A DNA stretch of 64,000 bases from Streptomyces griseus. GTDB lineage: Bacteria > Actinomycetota > Actinomycetes > Streptomycetales > Streptomycetaceae. Each line of letters starts with the position of its first letter. Positions within the stretch are counted from its first letter, which is position 1. The notes under the pieces are model-generated. The model did not search any database and was not told the DNA's origin. It worked only from the letters and a program-made list of their open reading frames with translations. Below, piece after piece: positions 34,445 to 43,987 of the stretch. The DNA lies in the NCBI RefSeq assembly GCF_900460065.1, contig NZ_UAVD01000001.1, positions 62,001-126,000 of the forward strand. Direction: 5' to 3'. A program made the position numbers and the translations under genes.

Positions 34445-35554
34445 CTACCCCCGCCCCACCACCACCCCCGCCCGGTCGACGCACAGCACGTCCACCGCGA
34501 CCGGCGCGCCCCGCAGCACACTCAGGGCCTCCTCGCGGGCCCGGGCCGCCACCAGGTCGCCCAGGGGAACGCCCGCCGCCTCGCACAGGCGCAGCGCCTC
34601 CAGGCCCGTGTTGGCGGTGGCGATCCGGGAGGCCAGTTCCTCGTTCGCGCCGCCCGTGCGGGCCAGGGCGGCCAGGAAGGGCTTGTCGACCTGGGAGCGG
34701 GCCGAGTGGAGGTCCAGGTGGCCCGCCGCGAGCTTGGAGAGCTTGGCGAAGCCGCCGCAGACCGTGAGGCGGTCGACCGGGTGGCGGCGTACGTACTTCA
34801 GGACCGCGCCCGCGAAGTCCCCCATGTCCAGCAGCGCGATGTCCGGCAGACCGTACTCCGCCACCACCGTCCGCTCCGACGTCGAGCCCGTGCAGCCCGC
34901 CACGTGCGTCAGGCCCGCCGCCCGCGCCACGTCCACGCCCCGGCGGATCGAGTCGATCCAGGCCGAGCAGGAGTAGGGGACGACCACGCCCGTCGTGCCG
35001 AGGATCGACAGGCCGCCCAGGATGCCCAGGCGCCCGTTCCACGTCGAGCGGGCGATCTCCTCGCCGTGGTCGACCGAGACCGTGACCTCCACGTCCCCCG
35101 TCCCGCCGTGCTCCGCCGCCACCCGCTCCACGTGCTCGCGCATCAGCCGGCGCGGCACCGGGTTCACCGCGGGCTCCCCGACGTCCAGCGGCAGACCGGG
35201 GAGGGTGACCGTACCCACGCCGGGGCCCGCCCGGAACACCACACCGGAGCCGGGCGGCAGCTTCCGTACGGTCGACCGCACGAGCGCCCCGTGCGTCACA
35301 TCGGGGTCGTCGCCCGCGTCCTTCACCACCCCGGCGCTCGCCCCCTGCGCCGTCAGCTCCTCCACCGCCAGCGCGAACGCCGGTGACTGGCCCTTCGGCA
35401 GGGTGATGGTCACCGGGTCCGGGAAGTCGCCGGTCAGCAGTGCCGTGTACGCGGCCGTCGTCGCCGCCGTCGCACAGGCGCCGGTCGTCCAGCCGGGGCG
35501 CAGACCGGTGTGTTTGAGTTGGGCACTGCGACCGCCCTTCGCCTCAGCGTTCAT
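34445..35554 (-). CDS. cbiD: Cobalt-precorrin-5B C1-methyltransferase
   Basis: The 369-residue protein has the CbiD signature LRPGWTTGACATAATTAAY near residue 20, then VKDAGDDPDVTHGALV and a C-terminal GNTG-like region reading IATANTGLEALRLC. CbiD methylates C-1 of the corrin ring using S-adenosylmethionine, a step assigned to the anaerobic route. The start is 17 bases from the divergent cobK start and has no good ribosome site. CbiD alongside CobG and CobN makes this a mixed pathway. Confidence 0.94.
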   Translation of the reverse strand: MNAEAKGGRSAQLKHTGLRPGWTTGACATAATTAAYTALLTGDFPDPVTITLPKGQSPAFALAVEELTAQGASAGVVKDAGDDPDVTHGALVRSTVRKLPPGSGVVFRAGPGVGTVTLPGLPLDVGEPAVNPVPRRLMREHVERVAAEHGGTGDVEVTVSVDHGEEIARSTWNGRLGILGGLSILGTTGVVVPYSCSAWIDSIRRGVDVARAAGLTHVAGCTGSTSERTVVAEYGLPDIALLDMGDFAGAVLKYVRRHPVDRLTVCGGFAKLSKLAAGHLDLHSARSQVDKPFLAALARTGGANEELASRIATANTGLEALRLCEAAGVPLGDLVAARAREEALSVLRGAPVAVDVLCVDRAGVVVGRG

Positions 35555-35571
35555 GAGAAGAGTCCGTTCCG

Positions 35572-36354
35572 ATGCCTGTGCCGCTTGTGCATGTTCTCGT
35601 CCTGGGGGGCACGACCGAAGCGCGCCGGCTGGCCGAGAACCTCGCCGCTCCCGCCCCGGGCTTCCCCCTCCGCTTCCGGGTCACCACCTCGCTCGCCGGC
35701 CGCGTCGCCGCCCCCCGGTTGCCGCCGGGTGAGGTCCGCGTCGGCGGGTTCGGAGGCCCCGAGGGGCTCGCCGCCTGGATGCGTGAGCACGGTGTGGACG
35801 TCCTCGTCGACGCCACCCACCCCTTCGCCGCGACCATGAGCCGGAACGCGGCCGAGGCCGCCGCCCTGGCCCATGTTCCCCTCCTCGCCCTCCGCCGGCC
35901 CGGCTGGGTCGCCCAGGACGGTGACCGCTGGCACTCCGCCGGATCGCTGGAGGAGGCCGCCGGGCTTCTCCCCGCACTCGGCGAGCGGGTCTTCCTCACC
36001 ACCGGGCGGATGGGGCTCGCCGCCTTCGCGGGAGCGGGCACGGACGCGCTGTGGTTCCTCGTGCGGTCCGTCGACGCTCCCGAGCCGCCCTGCCCGGCCC
36101 GGATGGAGGTGCTGCTGGACCGGGGGCCGTTCGACCTCGACGGCGAGCGGGAGCTCCTGCGGCGTCACCGCATCGACGTCCTCGTCACCAAGGACAGCGG
36201 CGGGGACGCCACCGCCCCCAAGCTCACCGCCGCCCGCGAGGCCGGGATCCCCGTCGTGGTCGTCCGGCGGCCACCGGTACCGCAAGGGGTGCCGGTGGCC
36301 CGTACGCCCGACGAGGCCGCCCGCCGGGTCCGCCGGCTCTACGCCTCCGGGTAG
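35572..36354 (+). CDS. cobK: Precorrin-6A reductase
   Basis: The 260-residue protein starts VHVLVLGGTTEARRLAENL, the Rossmann start of CobK/CbiJ, and has VDVLVDATHPFAATMSRNAAEAA and DVLVTKDSGGDATAPKLTAAREAGIPVVVVRRP (shown as VLVTKDSGGDATAPKL), all family hallmarks. It reduces precorrin-6A with NADPH. A weak AGAAGAG lies at 35555-35561; in-frame GTG codons at 35578 and 35587 are alternative starts. Its 3' end overlaps the convergent cobIJ gene by 16 bases. Confidence 0.93.
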   Translation: MPVPLVHVLVLGGTTEARRLAENLAAPAPGFPLRFRVTTSLAGRVAAPRLPPGEVRVGGFGGPEGLAAWMREHGVDVLVDATHPFAATMSRNAAEAAALAHVPLLALRRPGWVAQDGDRWHSAGSLEEAAGLLPALGERVFLTTGRMGLAAFAGAGTDALWFLVRSVDAPEPPCPARMEVLLDRGPFDLDGERELLRRHRIDVLVTKDSGGDATAPKLTAAREAGIPVVVVRRPPVPQGVPVARTPDEAARRVRRLYASG

Positions 36355-37853
36355 CGGCGCGGCGTCCAGACGATGCCCCGGCCGCCGTCCTCGCCCCGCC
36401 GCACCCACCGCGTCTGCGACGAGCCGACGATCAGCAGCGTCCGCATGTCCACCTCCGCCGGGTCGACGTCGGCCAGCCGCACCGTGCGCACGCTCTCCGC
36501 CGGGCCGCCCACATCGCGCGCCAGCACCACCGGCGTGTCCGGCGAGCGGTGCTCCAGGAGCAGGTCGCGGGCCTTGCCGACCTGCCACGTACGGGACCGG
36601 GAGCCCGGGTTGTACAGGGCCAGCACCAGGTCCGCCGAGGCCGCCGCGCGCAGGCGCTCCGCGATGACCTCCCACGGCTTGAGCCGGTCCGAGAGGGAGA
36701 TCGTGGCGTAGTCGTGGCCGAGCGGCGCGCCCGCGCGGGCGGCGGCGGCGTTGGCCGCGGTGACGCCGGGCAGCACCCGGACGGGGACGTCCGCGTAGGC
36801 GTCCTGCGAGGCCACCTCCAGGACCGCCGTCGCCATCGCGAAGACCCCGGGGTCGCCGCCCGAGACCACCGCGACCCGGTGGCCCCGTCGGGCCAGGTCC
36901 AGGGCGAACTCCGCCCGCTCCGACTCCACCTTGTTGTCCGAGCCGTGCCGCGCCTGGCCGGGCCGGACCGGCACCCGGTCCAGATAGGTCGTGTAGCCGA
37001 TCACGGCGTCGGCGGCGGCGAGGGCTCCGCGGGTCTCCGGCGTCAGCCACAGCGGGCCCGCCGGGCCGGTGCCGACCACGACGACCTCCCCGGACGCCGA
37101 CGGGGCGGGGCGCGGTGCGTCGACCCGGCTCGGCAGCACCGCCACCGAGAAGTACGGCACCGACTCCGGGTCGATGTCCGCCAGGTCGCCGGTGCGCTCC
37201 CCGGCCATCGTCGCCCGCTCCACGTACCGCGCCTCCGGCAGCCTCCCCGACGCCTCGAACGCCCCGCGCACCGCCGGGAACGTCCGCCCCAGCTTCATCA
37301 CCACCGCCGTGTCCGTCGCGGCGAGACGGGCCGTCAGCTCCTCCTCCGGGAGGGTGCCGGGCAGGATCGTGAGGATCTCCTCGCCCTCGACGAGGGGGGT
37401 GCCGAGCCGGGCGGCGGCAGCACTCACGGAGGTGACACCCGGGATGACCTCGGTGGGGTAGCGGTCGGCCAGCCGCTTGTGCATGTGCATGTAGGAGCCG
37501 TAGAACATCGGGTCGCCCTCGGCGAGCACCGCCACCGTGCGGCCCGCGTCCAGGTGCGTCGCGAGGCGGGCCGCGGCCTCCTCGTAGAACTCCTCCAGCG
37601 CGCCCCGGTAACCGCCCGGGTGGTCCGTGGTCTCCGTCGTGACGGGGTAGACCAGGGCCTCCTCGATGTGGTCGGGCCGCAGGTGGGCGGCGGCGATGGA
37701 GCGCGCGATCGAGCGGCCGTGCCGGGCGCTGTGGTAGGCGATCACGTCGGCGTCGCCGATGGCCCGGACGGCCCGCAGCGTCATCAGGTCCGGGTCGCCG
37801 GGGCCGAGCCCGACCCCGTAGAGACGGCCCGTGCCGCCGCTGGACTCGCTCAT
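36339..37853 (-). CDS. cobIJ: CobI-CobJ fusion: precorrin-2 C20- and precorrin-3B C17-methyltransferase
   Basis: The 504-residue protein carries two tetrapyrrole methylase domains. Residues 1-245 are CobI-like (LYGVGLGPGDPDLMTLRAV, LAEGDPMFYGSYMHMHKRL). Residues 253-504 are CobJ-like (VVVVGTGPAGPLWLTPETR, VSGGDPGVFAMATAVLEVA, ALYNPGSRSRTWQ). Each uses S-adenosylmethionine; CobJ also contracts the ring. This fusion is usual in actinobacteria. The ATG begins 2 bases after the cobH stop with a GGAAGAG site inside cobH. Confidence 0.94.
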   Translation of the reverse strand: MSESSGGTGRLYGVGLGPGDPDLMTLRAVRAIGDADVIAYHSARHGRSIARSIAAAHLRPDHIEEALVYPVTTETTDHPGGYRGALEEFYEEAAARLATHLDAGRTVAVLAEGDPMFYGSYMHMHKRLADRYPTEVIPGVTSVSAAAARLGTPLVEGEEILTILPGTLPEEELTARLAATDTAVVMKLGRTFPAVRGAFEASGRLPEARYVERATMAGERTGDLADIDPESVPYFSVAVLPSRVDAPRPAPSASGEVVVVGTGPAGPLWLTPETRGALAAADAVIGYTTYLDRVPVRPGQARHGSDNKVESERAEFALDLARRGHRVAVVSGGDPGVFAMATAVLEVASQDAYADVPVRVLPGVTAANAAAARAGAPLGHDYATISLSDRLKPWEVIAERLRAAASADLVLALYNPGSRSRTWQVGKARDLLLEHRSPDTPVVLARDVGGPAESVRTVRLADVDPAEVDMRTLLIVGSSQTRWVRRGEDGGRGIVWTPRRYPEA

Positions 37854-37855
37854 CA

Positions 37856-38482
37856 CTACTCTTCCTCGCTCGCGATGGCGTTGAGCGCCGCCGCCGCTAT
37901 CGCGCTGCCGCCGCGCCGGCCCCGGACGATCAGGTGTTCCAGGCCCGAGGGGTGCTCGGCCAGCGCCTCCTTGGACTCCATCGCGCCGACGAAGCCGACC
38001 GGGACGCCGATCACGGCGGCCGGGCGCGGGGCGCCCTCCTCGATCATCTCCAGCAGCCGGAACAGGGCCGTCGGGGCGTTGCCGACCGCGACCACCGCCC
38101 CCTCCATCCGGTCCCGCCACAGCTCCAGGGCCGCGGCGCTGCGCGTCGTCCCCATCTTCGCGGCCAGCTCCGGCACGGACGGGTCGGACAGCGTGCACAC
38201 CACGTCGTTGTCCGCGGGCAGCCGCTTGCGGGTGACCCCGCTGGCCACCATCGCCACGTCGCAGAGGATCGGTGCGCCGGCGCGCAGGGCGGCGCGGGCG
38301 TCGGCCACGGCGTTCGGCGAGAAGGCGAGGTCGCGCACGAGATCGACCATGCCGCAGGCGTGGATCATCCGGACGGCGACCTGGCTGACGTCGGCGGGCA
38401 GCCCGGCGAGATCCGCCTCCGCGCGGATGGTGGCGAAGGACTGGCGGTAGATCGCCGGTCCGTCCTTCTCGTACTGGTGCAC
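37856..38482 (-). CDS. cobH: Precorrin-8X methylmutase
   Basis: The 208-residue enzyme moves a methyl group from C-11 to C-12 to give hydrogenobyrinate. The catalytic His is in [11 protein letters not shown] at residue 41; the [17 protein letters not shown] and [23 protein letters not shown] stretches are diagnostic. It starts at GTG (38482), 56 bases after cobG, and runs into cobIJ with a 2-base gap. Confidence 0.95.
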   Translation of the reverse strand: MHQYEKDGPAIYRQSFATIRAEADLAGLPADVSQVAVRMIHACGMVDLVRDLAFSPNAVADARAALRAGAPILCDVAMVASGVTRKRLPADNDVVCTLSDPSVPELAAKMGTTRSAAALELWRDRMEGAVVAVGNAPTALFRLLEMIEEGAPRPAAVIGVPVGFVGAMESKEALAEHPSGLEHLIVRGRRGGSAIAAAALNAIASEEE

Positions 38483-38538
38483 AGTGCTGTCGCTTTCTTC
38501 TGCCGGTTGCTGGGGGAGGGGAAGCTGGGGGAGCGGGC

Positions 38539-39837
38539 TCAGGCGCGGGCCGCGGCCACCGCCGCGGCGAGTTCCGCCGGGTCGTTCCGGACCGCCGCCC
38601 GGGGGTCACGGTGTTCGCCCCGTACGTGCGCGACCCGGTGCCCGTCGGGGGTGGCCACCACGTCGATCCACTCCCCGTGGGGGTGGCCGCAGCGGCGTTC
38701 GCAGCCGGACCAGTACACAGGGAGCCGCCCGACCGGTCCGACGGCGGCCCCCGCTTCGGCCCGTACGTCGGACAGGGACTTCGCGCAGCCGGGGTGGCCG
38801 ATGCACGCGCCGACCCCGGCCCACGGGGAGTCGGGGGCGGTGATCAGCCCGGCCGCCGCCAGCGCGCCGAGCGCGTCCGCCGCGTCCTTTGGCCGCCGGA
38901 ACGCCCCGGGGACGACGATCCCGCGCCACGGGGTGAGCCGCAGCTCGTCGCCGTGCCGGCGGGCCGTTTTGGTGAGCAGCCGCCACTGGGCGGGGGTGAG
39001 CCGCCCGAGGGGCACGTCGACGCTGATCGCGTCCGGGGAACCGTGCGGGCCCGGGGCGGGCGGAGCCGCCGTACGCGGGCGGGGGCGGCGGACGGCCGGA
39101 CCCGCCGCCCCGGCGGTCCGGACCAGCTCGGCCCGCACGTCGGCGCCCACCGCGGCCCTCACCTCGTCGGGCAGGTCCTTCACGCGCCACGCACCCGAAT
39201 CCCGGGCGGCCCGCAGGAACGTCCCGGCGGCCAGGAGCGCGGCGCGCGGGCCGTCTCCGGCCGGTATCCGGAACACCTCGTCCTCGGCCCCGATCCGCAG
39301 GAGGCAGCCGTCGCCCGCCGCGATCAGGGTCACGTCCGCGCCCAGCGCGTCCACGTCACCGCGGCCGTCGTCCAGGGCGAACAGGAAGCGGCCGGAGAGC
39401 GACGCGGCGGCGGCCGATCCGCAGACCAGGCCGTCCAGTTCGGACAACCAGCCGCTGAGCGCGGGTGATCCGTCGAGACCGGCGAGCGGTGAGGCCACGA
39501 TGTTGCGGGCCCGCTCGTGCGCGGCGGACGGCAGCAGCCCGGCGGCGGTGAGCAGCTCGGCGAGAGCGCCGCCGCACGCCGCGTCGAGGCCGCGCAGCTG
39601 GACGTTTCCCCGCGAGGTGAGATGCAGCTCACCGTCCCCGAACCGTTCGGCCGCGGCGAGCAGCGCGTCCGCCCGGTCCGCGCTCAGCACTCCGCCGGGC
39701 ACCCGGACCCGGGCCAGCGCACCGTCGTCGGCCCGGTGCAGCCGCAGCGTCCCCGGGCAGGCGTCGCCGCCGCCGCGGAGGGCCGGGCCGCCCGCGGAAA
39801 GGGGCGAGGGGGCGGAATCGGGCATGGCGGCGAGCAT
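38539..39837 (-). CDS. cobG: Precorrin-3B synthase (nitrite/sulfite-reductase-like)
   Basis: The 432-residue protein belongs to the siroheme/4Fe-4S reductase family. Ferredoxin-like repeats ([31 protein letters not shown]) and cluster ligands ([12 protein letters not shown] and [16 protein letters not shown]) are visible. CobG uses O2 to hydroxylate C-20 of precorrin-3A before ring contraction. Starts at 39837 and 39825 are both possible; neither has a clear ribosome site. It is the first gene of the leftward cobG-cobH-cobIJ group. The promoter must lie in 39838-40084, where no other feature was recognised. Confidence 0.9.
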   Translation of the reverse strand: MLAAMPDSAPSPLSAGGPALRGGGDACPGTLRLHRADDGALARVRVPGGVLSADRADALLAAAERFGDGELHLTSRGNVQLRGLDAACGGALAELLTAAGLLPSAAHERARNIVASPLAGLDGSPALSGWLSELDGLVCGSAAAASLSGRFLFALDDGRGDVDALGADVTLIAAGDGCLLRIGAEDEVFRIPAGDGPRAALLAAGTFLRAARDSGAWRVKDLPDEVRAAVGADVRAELVRTAGAAGPAVRRPRPRTAAPPAPGPHGSPDAISVDVPLGRLTPAQWRLLTKTARRHGDELRLTPWRGIVVPGAFRRPKDAADALGALAAAGLITAPDSPWAGVGACIGHPGCAKSLSDVRAEAGAAVGPVGRLPVYWSGCERRCGHPHGEWIDVVATPDGHRVAHVRGEHRDPRAAVRNDPAELAAAVAAARA

Positions 39838-40084
39838 ACCGACCGGGCCGGTCCCGGCGAGGGGCCCGCCGCTGTGACCTGCGGGACAGGGGCCCGGACC
39901 GCCACGCCGCGGCGGGTGGGACCGGGCTCCGGCCCCCGGCGACGCGACGCGGGAGAGAGCCCCGGCCCCGCACTCCGACCTGCGGCGCGGGGAATCCCGG
40001 CGGCTCACCTCACCGCCCCGCAAACAGTGATCACCACCGCACCCACGCCCCCTGCCCCGTCCCCACCCCCGCCGCTTAGGATGC

Positions 40085-40225
40085 AGACGGTGGTCCGTTC
40101 AGGCCGCCATCGCCAGACGGCGACAGGGGAGGAAGCCCGGTGAGATTCCGGCGCGGTCCCGCCACTGTGAGTCCGGCCGCCGCCACCACCGGCTGCCGGA
40201 CGAGTCAGGAACTCCCTTCTTCGAG
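40085..40225 (+). ncRNA. Cobalamin riboswitch (upstream of cobN)
   Basis: Conserved elements appear in order: GGAAGCCCGGTGAGATTCC, GCGGTCCCGCCACTGTGA (B12 box at 40154-40170), a GTCCGGC/GCCGGAC stem (about 40171-40201), and GAGTCAGGAACTC (40202-40214). Adenosylcobalamin binding normally shuts off expression. It ends about 85 bases before the cobN ATG, and a small GGGG/CCCC hairpin at 40273-40290 abuts the AGGAAGG ribosome site, suggesting translational control. Boundaries are approximate. Confidence 0.93.
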
Positions 40226-40308
40226 CGCCCGGTAGCCACCGGACCGCCCGGAGAGACCCTCCGACACCCGCCCGGGGCGTGGACACCCCGAGGAAGGCCT
40301 GACGCAGC

Positions 40309-43300
40309 ATGATCCTGCTCCTGTCGACGTCCGACACCGACCTCCTGAGCGCCCGCGCTTCCGAGGGACCCGTCAGCTACCGCTACGCCAACCCCTCCCG
40401 CGTCGACCTCGGCGGACTGCCGGAGCTGCTGGACGGCGTCGACCTCGTCGTCGTGCGCCTCCTCGGCGGCGTACGGGCCTGGCAGGAGGGGCTCGACGCG
40501 GTGCTGGCCACCGGCCGCCCGGTCGTCGTGCTGACCGGTGAGCAGGCCCCCGACGCCCAGCTGATGGCCGCCTCCACCGTGCCGATCGGCATCGCCGCCG
40601 AGGCACACGCCTACCTCGCGCACGGCGGGCCCGCCAACCTGGAGCAGCTGGCCCGGTTCCTCTCCGACACCGTGCTCCTGACCGGCCACGGCTTCGAGCC
40701 GCCCGCCCCGGCCCCCGCGTGGGGCCCGCTGGAACGGGAGGCCCGGGAGGTCGCCGAGGGCGCCCCGACGGTCGCCGTCCTCTACTACCGCGCCCACCAC
40801 ATGAGCGGGAACACCGCGTTCGTCGACGCGCTGTGCACGGCGGTCGAGGACGCCGGGGGCCGCCCGCTCCCGCTGTACGTCGCCTCGCTCCGCACCCCGG
40901 AGACCGAGCTGATCGACGAACTCCGCACCGCCGACGCCATCGTCACCACCGTCCTCGCGGCGGGCGGCACCAAGCCCGCCGAGGCCTCGGCCGGCGGCGA
41001 CGACGAGTCGTGGGACGCGGGCGCGCTCACCCAGCTCGACGTGCCGATCCTCCAGGCGCTCTGCCTCACCAGCCCGCGCAGCGCCTGGGAGGAGAACGAC
41101 GAGGGCGTCTCCCCGCTGGACGCGGCCACCCAGATCGCGGTGCCGGAGTTCGACGGCCGCCTGATCACCGTCCCCTTCTCCTTCAAGGAGATCGACGAGG
41201 ACGGGCTCCCGGCGTACGTCGCCGACGCCGAGCGCGCGGCCCGGGTCGCCGGGATCGCCGTACGGCACGCGAAGCTGCGGAACATCCCGAACGCGCAGAA
41301 GAAGATCGCGCTCGTGCTCTCCGCCTACCCGACCAAGCACTCCCGCATCGGGAACGCGGTCGGCCTCGACACCCCCGCCAGCGCCGTCGCCCTGCTGCGC
41401 CGGCTGCGCGCCGAGGGGTACGACTTCGGCCCGGAGGCCGACATCCCGGGGCTGGTCTCCGGCGACGGCGACGAGCTGATCTACGCCCTGATCGACGCGG
41501 GCGGCCACGACCAGGAGTGGCTCACCGAGGAGCAGCTGGCGAAGAACCCCGTCCGCATCCCGGCCGCCGACTACCGCCGCTGGTTCGCCGAGCTCCCCCA
41601 GGAGCTGCGGGAGCCGGTGGAGGAGCACTGGGGCCCGGCGCCCGGCGAGATGTTCGTCGACCGGTCCGCCAACCCGGAGGGCGACATCGTCCTCGCGGCC
41701 CTGCGGCGCGGCAACCTCCTCATCCTCATCCAGCCGCCGCGCGGCTTCGGCGAGAACCCGATCGCGATCTACCACGACCCCGATCTCCCGCCGTCCCACC
41801 ACTACTTGGCCGCCTACCGCTGGATCGCCGCCGCCGCCGAGGACAACGGTTTCGGCGCGGACGCCATGATCCACCTGGGCAAGCACGGCAACCTGGAGTG
41901 GCTGCCCGGCAAGAACGCGGGCCTCTCCGCCGCCTGCGGCCCCGACGCCGCCCTCGGCGACCTCCCCCTCGTCTACCCGTTCCTGGTGAACGACCCGGGC
42001 GAGGGTACGCAGGCCAAGCGCCGCGTCCACGCCACGCTGATCGACCACCTCGTCCCGCCGATGGCCCGCGCCGACAGCTACGGCGACATCGCCCGCCTGG
42101 AGCAACTGCTCGACGAGCACGCCCAGATCGCCGCCATGGACCCGGCGAAGCTGCCCGCGATCCGCGCGCAGATCTGGACGCTGATCCAGGCCGCGAAGCT
42201 CGACCACGACCTCGGGGTGGCGGACCGCCCGGAGGACGAGGGCTTCGACGACTTCATCATGCATCTCGACGGCTGGCTCTGCGAGATCAAGGACGTCCAG
42301 ATCCGCGACGGCCTGCACGTCCTGGGCAACCCGCCCGCCGGGAACGACCGGGTCAACCTGGTCCTCGCGGTGCTCCGCGCCCGCCAGATCTGGGGCGGCA
42401 CGGCATCCCTCCCCGGCCTGCGCGAGGCGCTCGGCCTCGACGAATCGGCGGCCACCCGCACCGCCGCCGACGAGATAGAGGAGCAGGCGCGCGCCCTGGT
42501 CCAGGCGATGGACGACGCGGACTGGAACCCGGAGGCCGTGGCCGGGGTCGCCGCGGGCCTCCCGGACGCGGTGGCCGACATCCTCACCTTCGCGGCCACC
42601 GAGGTCGTCCCGCGCATGGCGGCCACGACCGACGAACTCACCCACGCCGTGCACGCGTTGAACGGCGGCTTCGTCCCCGCGGGCCCGTCCGGCTCCCCGC
42701 TCCGCGGCCTGGTCAACGTGCTCCCCACGGGCCGCAACTTCTACTCGGTGGACCCGAAGGCAGTCCCGTCCAAGCTGGCCTGGGAGACGGGCCAGGCCCT
42801 GGCGGAATCGTTGTTGACCCGCTACCGCACCGACAACGGCGACTGGCCCACCTCGGTCGGCCTCTCCCTCTGGGGCACCAGCGCGATGCGCACGGCGGGC
42901 GACGACATCGCCGAGGCGTTCGCGCTGCTCGGCATCCGCCCCGTCTGGGACGACGCCTCGCGGCGGGTCACGGGCCTGGAGCCCATCCCGTACGAGGAGT
43001 TGGGCCGCCCCCGCATCGACGTCACGCTCCGCATCTCGGGCTTCTTCCGCGACGCGTTCCCGCACACGGTCGGGCTGCTCGACGACGCCGTACGGCTGGC
43101 CGCCTCGCTCGACGAGCCGGCCGAGCGCAACTACGTACGGGCGCACACCCAGGCCGACCTGGCGGAGCACGGCGACGAACGGCGGGCCACCACCCGCATT
43201 TTCGGCTCCCGCCCCGGCACGTACGGCGCCGGCCTCCTCCAGCTCATCGACTCCCGCGACTGGCGTACCGACGCCGACCTCGCCGAGGTCTACACGGTCT

Positions 43301-43914
43301 GGGGCGGCTACGCCTACGGCCGTGAGCTGGACGGCCGCCCGGCCCGCGAGGAGATGGAGAGCGCCTACAAGCGCATCGAGGTCGCCGCGAAGAACACCGA
43401 CACCCGCGAGCACGACATCGCGGACTCGGACGACTACTTCCAGTACCACGGCGGCATGGTGGCCACCGTGCGCGCGCTCAAGGGCAGCGCCCCGGAGGCG
43501 TACATCGGCGACTCCACCCGCCCCGAGACCGTCCGCACGCGCACCCTGGTCGAGGAGACGTCCCGCGTCTTCCGCGCCCGCGTCGTCAACCCCAAGTGGA
43601 TCGAGGCCATGCGCCGCCACGGCTACAAGGGCGCGTTCGAGCTGGCGGCCACCGTCGACTACCTCTTCGGGTACGACGCCACGACCGGCGTCGTCGCCGA
43701 CTGGATGTACGACAAGCTCACCGAGACGTACGTCCTCGACCCGGAGAACAAGCAGTTCCTCCAGGAGGCCAACCCCTGGGCCCTGCACGGCATCGCGGAA
43801 CGCCTCCTGGAGGCCGAGTCGCGCGGCATGTGGGCCAAGCCCGACCCGGCGGTGCTGGACGCGCTGCGCCAGGTGTACCTGGAGACGGAGGGCAACCTGG
43901 AGGGCGAGGACTGA
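40309..43914 (+). CDS. cobN: Cobaltochelatase large subunit
   Basis: The 1201-residue protein inserts Co2+ into hydrogenobyrinate a,c-diamide, with ATP used by partner AAA subunits. CobN/BchH motifs are present: VAVLYYRAHHMSGNTAFVDAL (as AVLYYRAHHMSGNTAFVDA), LVLSAYPTKHSRIGNAVGLD, HLGKHGNLEWLPGKNAGLSA and GEMFVDRSANPEGD. A cobalamin riboswitch controls it. No ChlI/ChlD-type subunit or cobO follows, unlike in many Streptomyces. Confidence 0.96.
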   Translation: MILLLSTSDTDLLSARASEGPVSYRYANPSRVDLGGLPELLDGVDLVVVRLLGGVRAWQEGLDAVLATGRPVVVLTGEQAPDAQLMAASTVPIGIAAEAHAYLAHGGPANLEQLARFLSDTVLLTGHGFEPPAPAPAWGPLEREAREVAEGAPTVAVLYYRAHHMSGNTAFVDALCTAVEDAGGRPLPLYVASLRTPETELIDELRTADAIVTTVLAAGGTKPAEASAGGDDESWDAGALTQLDVPILQALCLTSPRSAWEENDEGVSPLDAATQIAVPEFDGRLITVPFSFKEIDEDGLPAYVADAERAARVAGIAVRHAKLRNIPNAQKKIALVLSAYPTKHSRIGNAVGLDTPASAVALLRRLRAEGYDFGPEADIPGLVSGDGDELIYALIDAGGHDQEWLTEEQLAKNPVRIPAADYRRWFAELPQELREPVEEHWGPAPGEMFVDRSANPEGDIVLAALRRGNLLILIQPPRGFGENPIAIYHDPDLPPSHHYLAAYRWIAAAAEDNGFGADAMIHLGKHGNLEWLPGKNAGLSAACGPDAALGDLPLVYPFLVNDPGEGTQAKRRVHATLIDHLVPPMARADSYGDIARLEQLLDEHAQIAAMDPAKLPAIRAQIWTLIQAAKLDHDLGVADRPEDEGFDDFIMHLDGWLCEIKDVQIRDGLHVLGNPPAGNDRVNLVLAVLRARQIWGGTASLPGLREALGLDESAATRTAADEIEEQARALVQAMDDADWNPEAVAGVAAGLPDAVADILTFAATEVVPRMAATTDELTHAVHALNGGFVPAGPSGSPLRGLVNVLPTGRNFYSVDPKAVPSKLAWETGQALAESLLTRYRTDNGDWPTSVGLSLWGTSAMRTAGDDIAEAFALLGIRPVWDDASRRVTGLEPIPYEELGRPRIDVTLRISGFFRDAFPHTVGLLDDAVRLAASLDEPAERNYVRAHTQADLAEHGDERRATTRIFGSRPGTYGAGLLQLIDSRDWRTDADLAEVYTVWGGYAYGRELDGRPAREEMESAYKRIEVAAKNTDTREHDIADSDDYFQYHGGMVATVRALKGSAPEAYIGDSTRPETVRTRTLVEETSRVFRARVVNPKWIEAMRRHGYKGAFELAATVDYLFGYDATTGVVADWMYDKLTETYVLDPENKQFLQEANPWALHGIAERLLEAESRGMWAKPDPAVLDALRQVYLETEGNLEGED

Positions 43915-43987
43915 CCCCGTCGTATTTCTTCCGCCTTCTTCCGCCGGCCCCTGCCCCGGACCGCCCCCGCCCGGCACAATCACGGGC

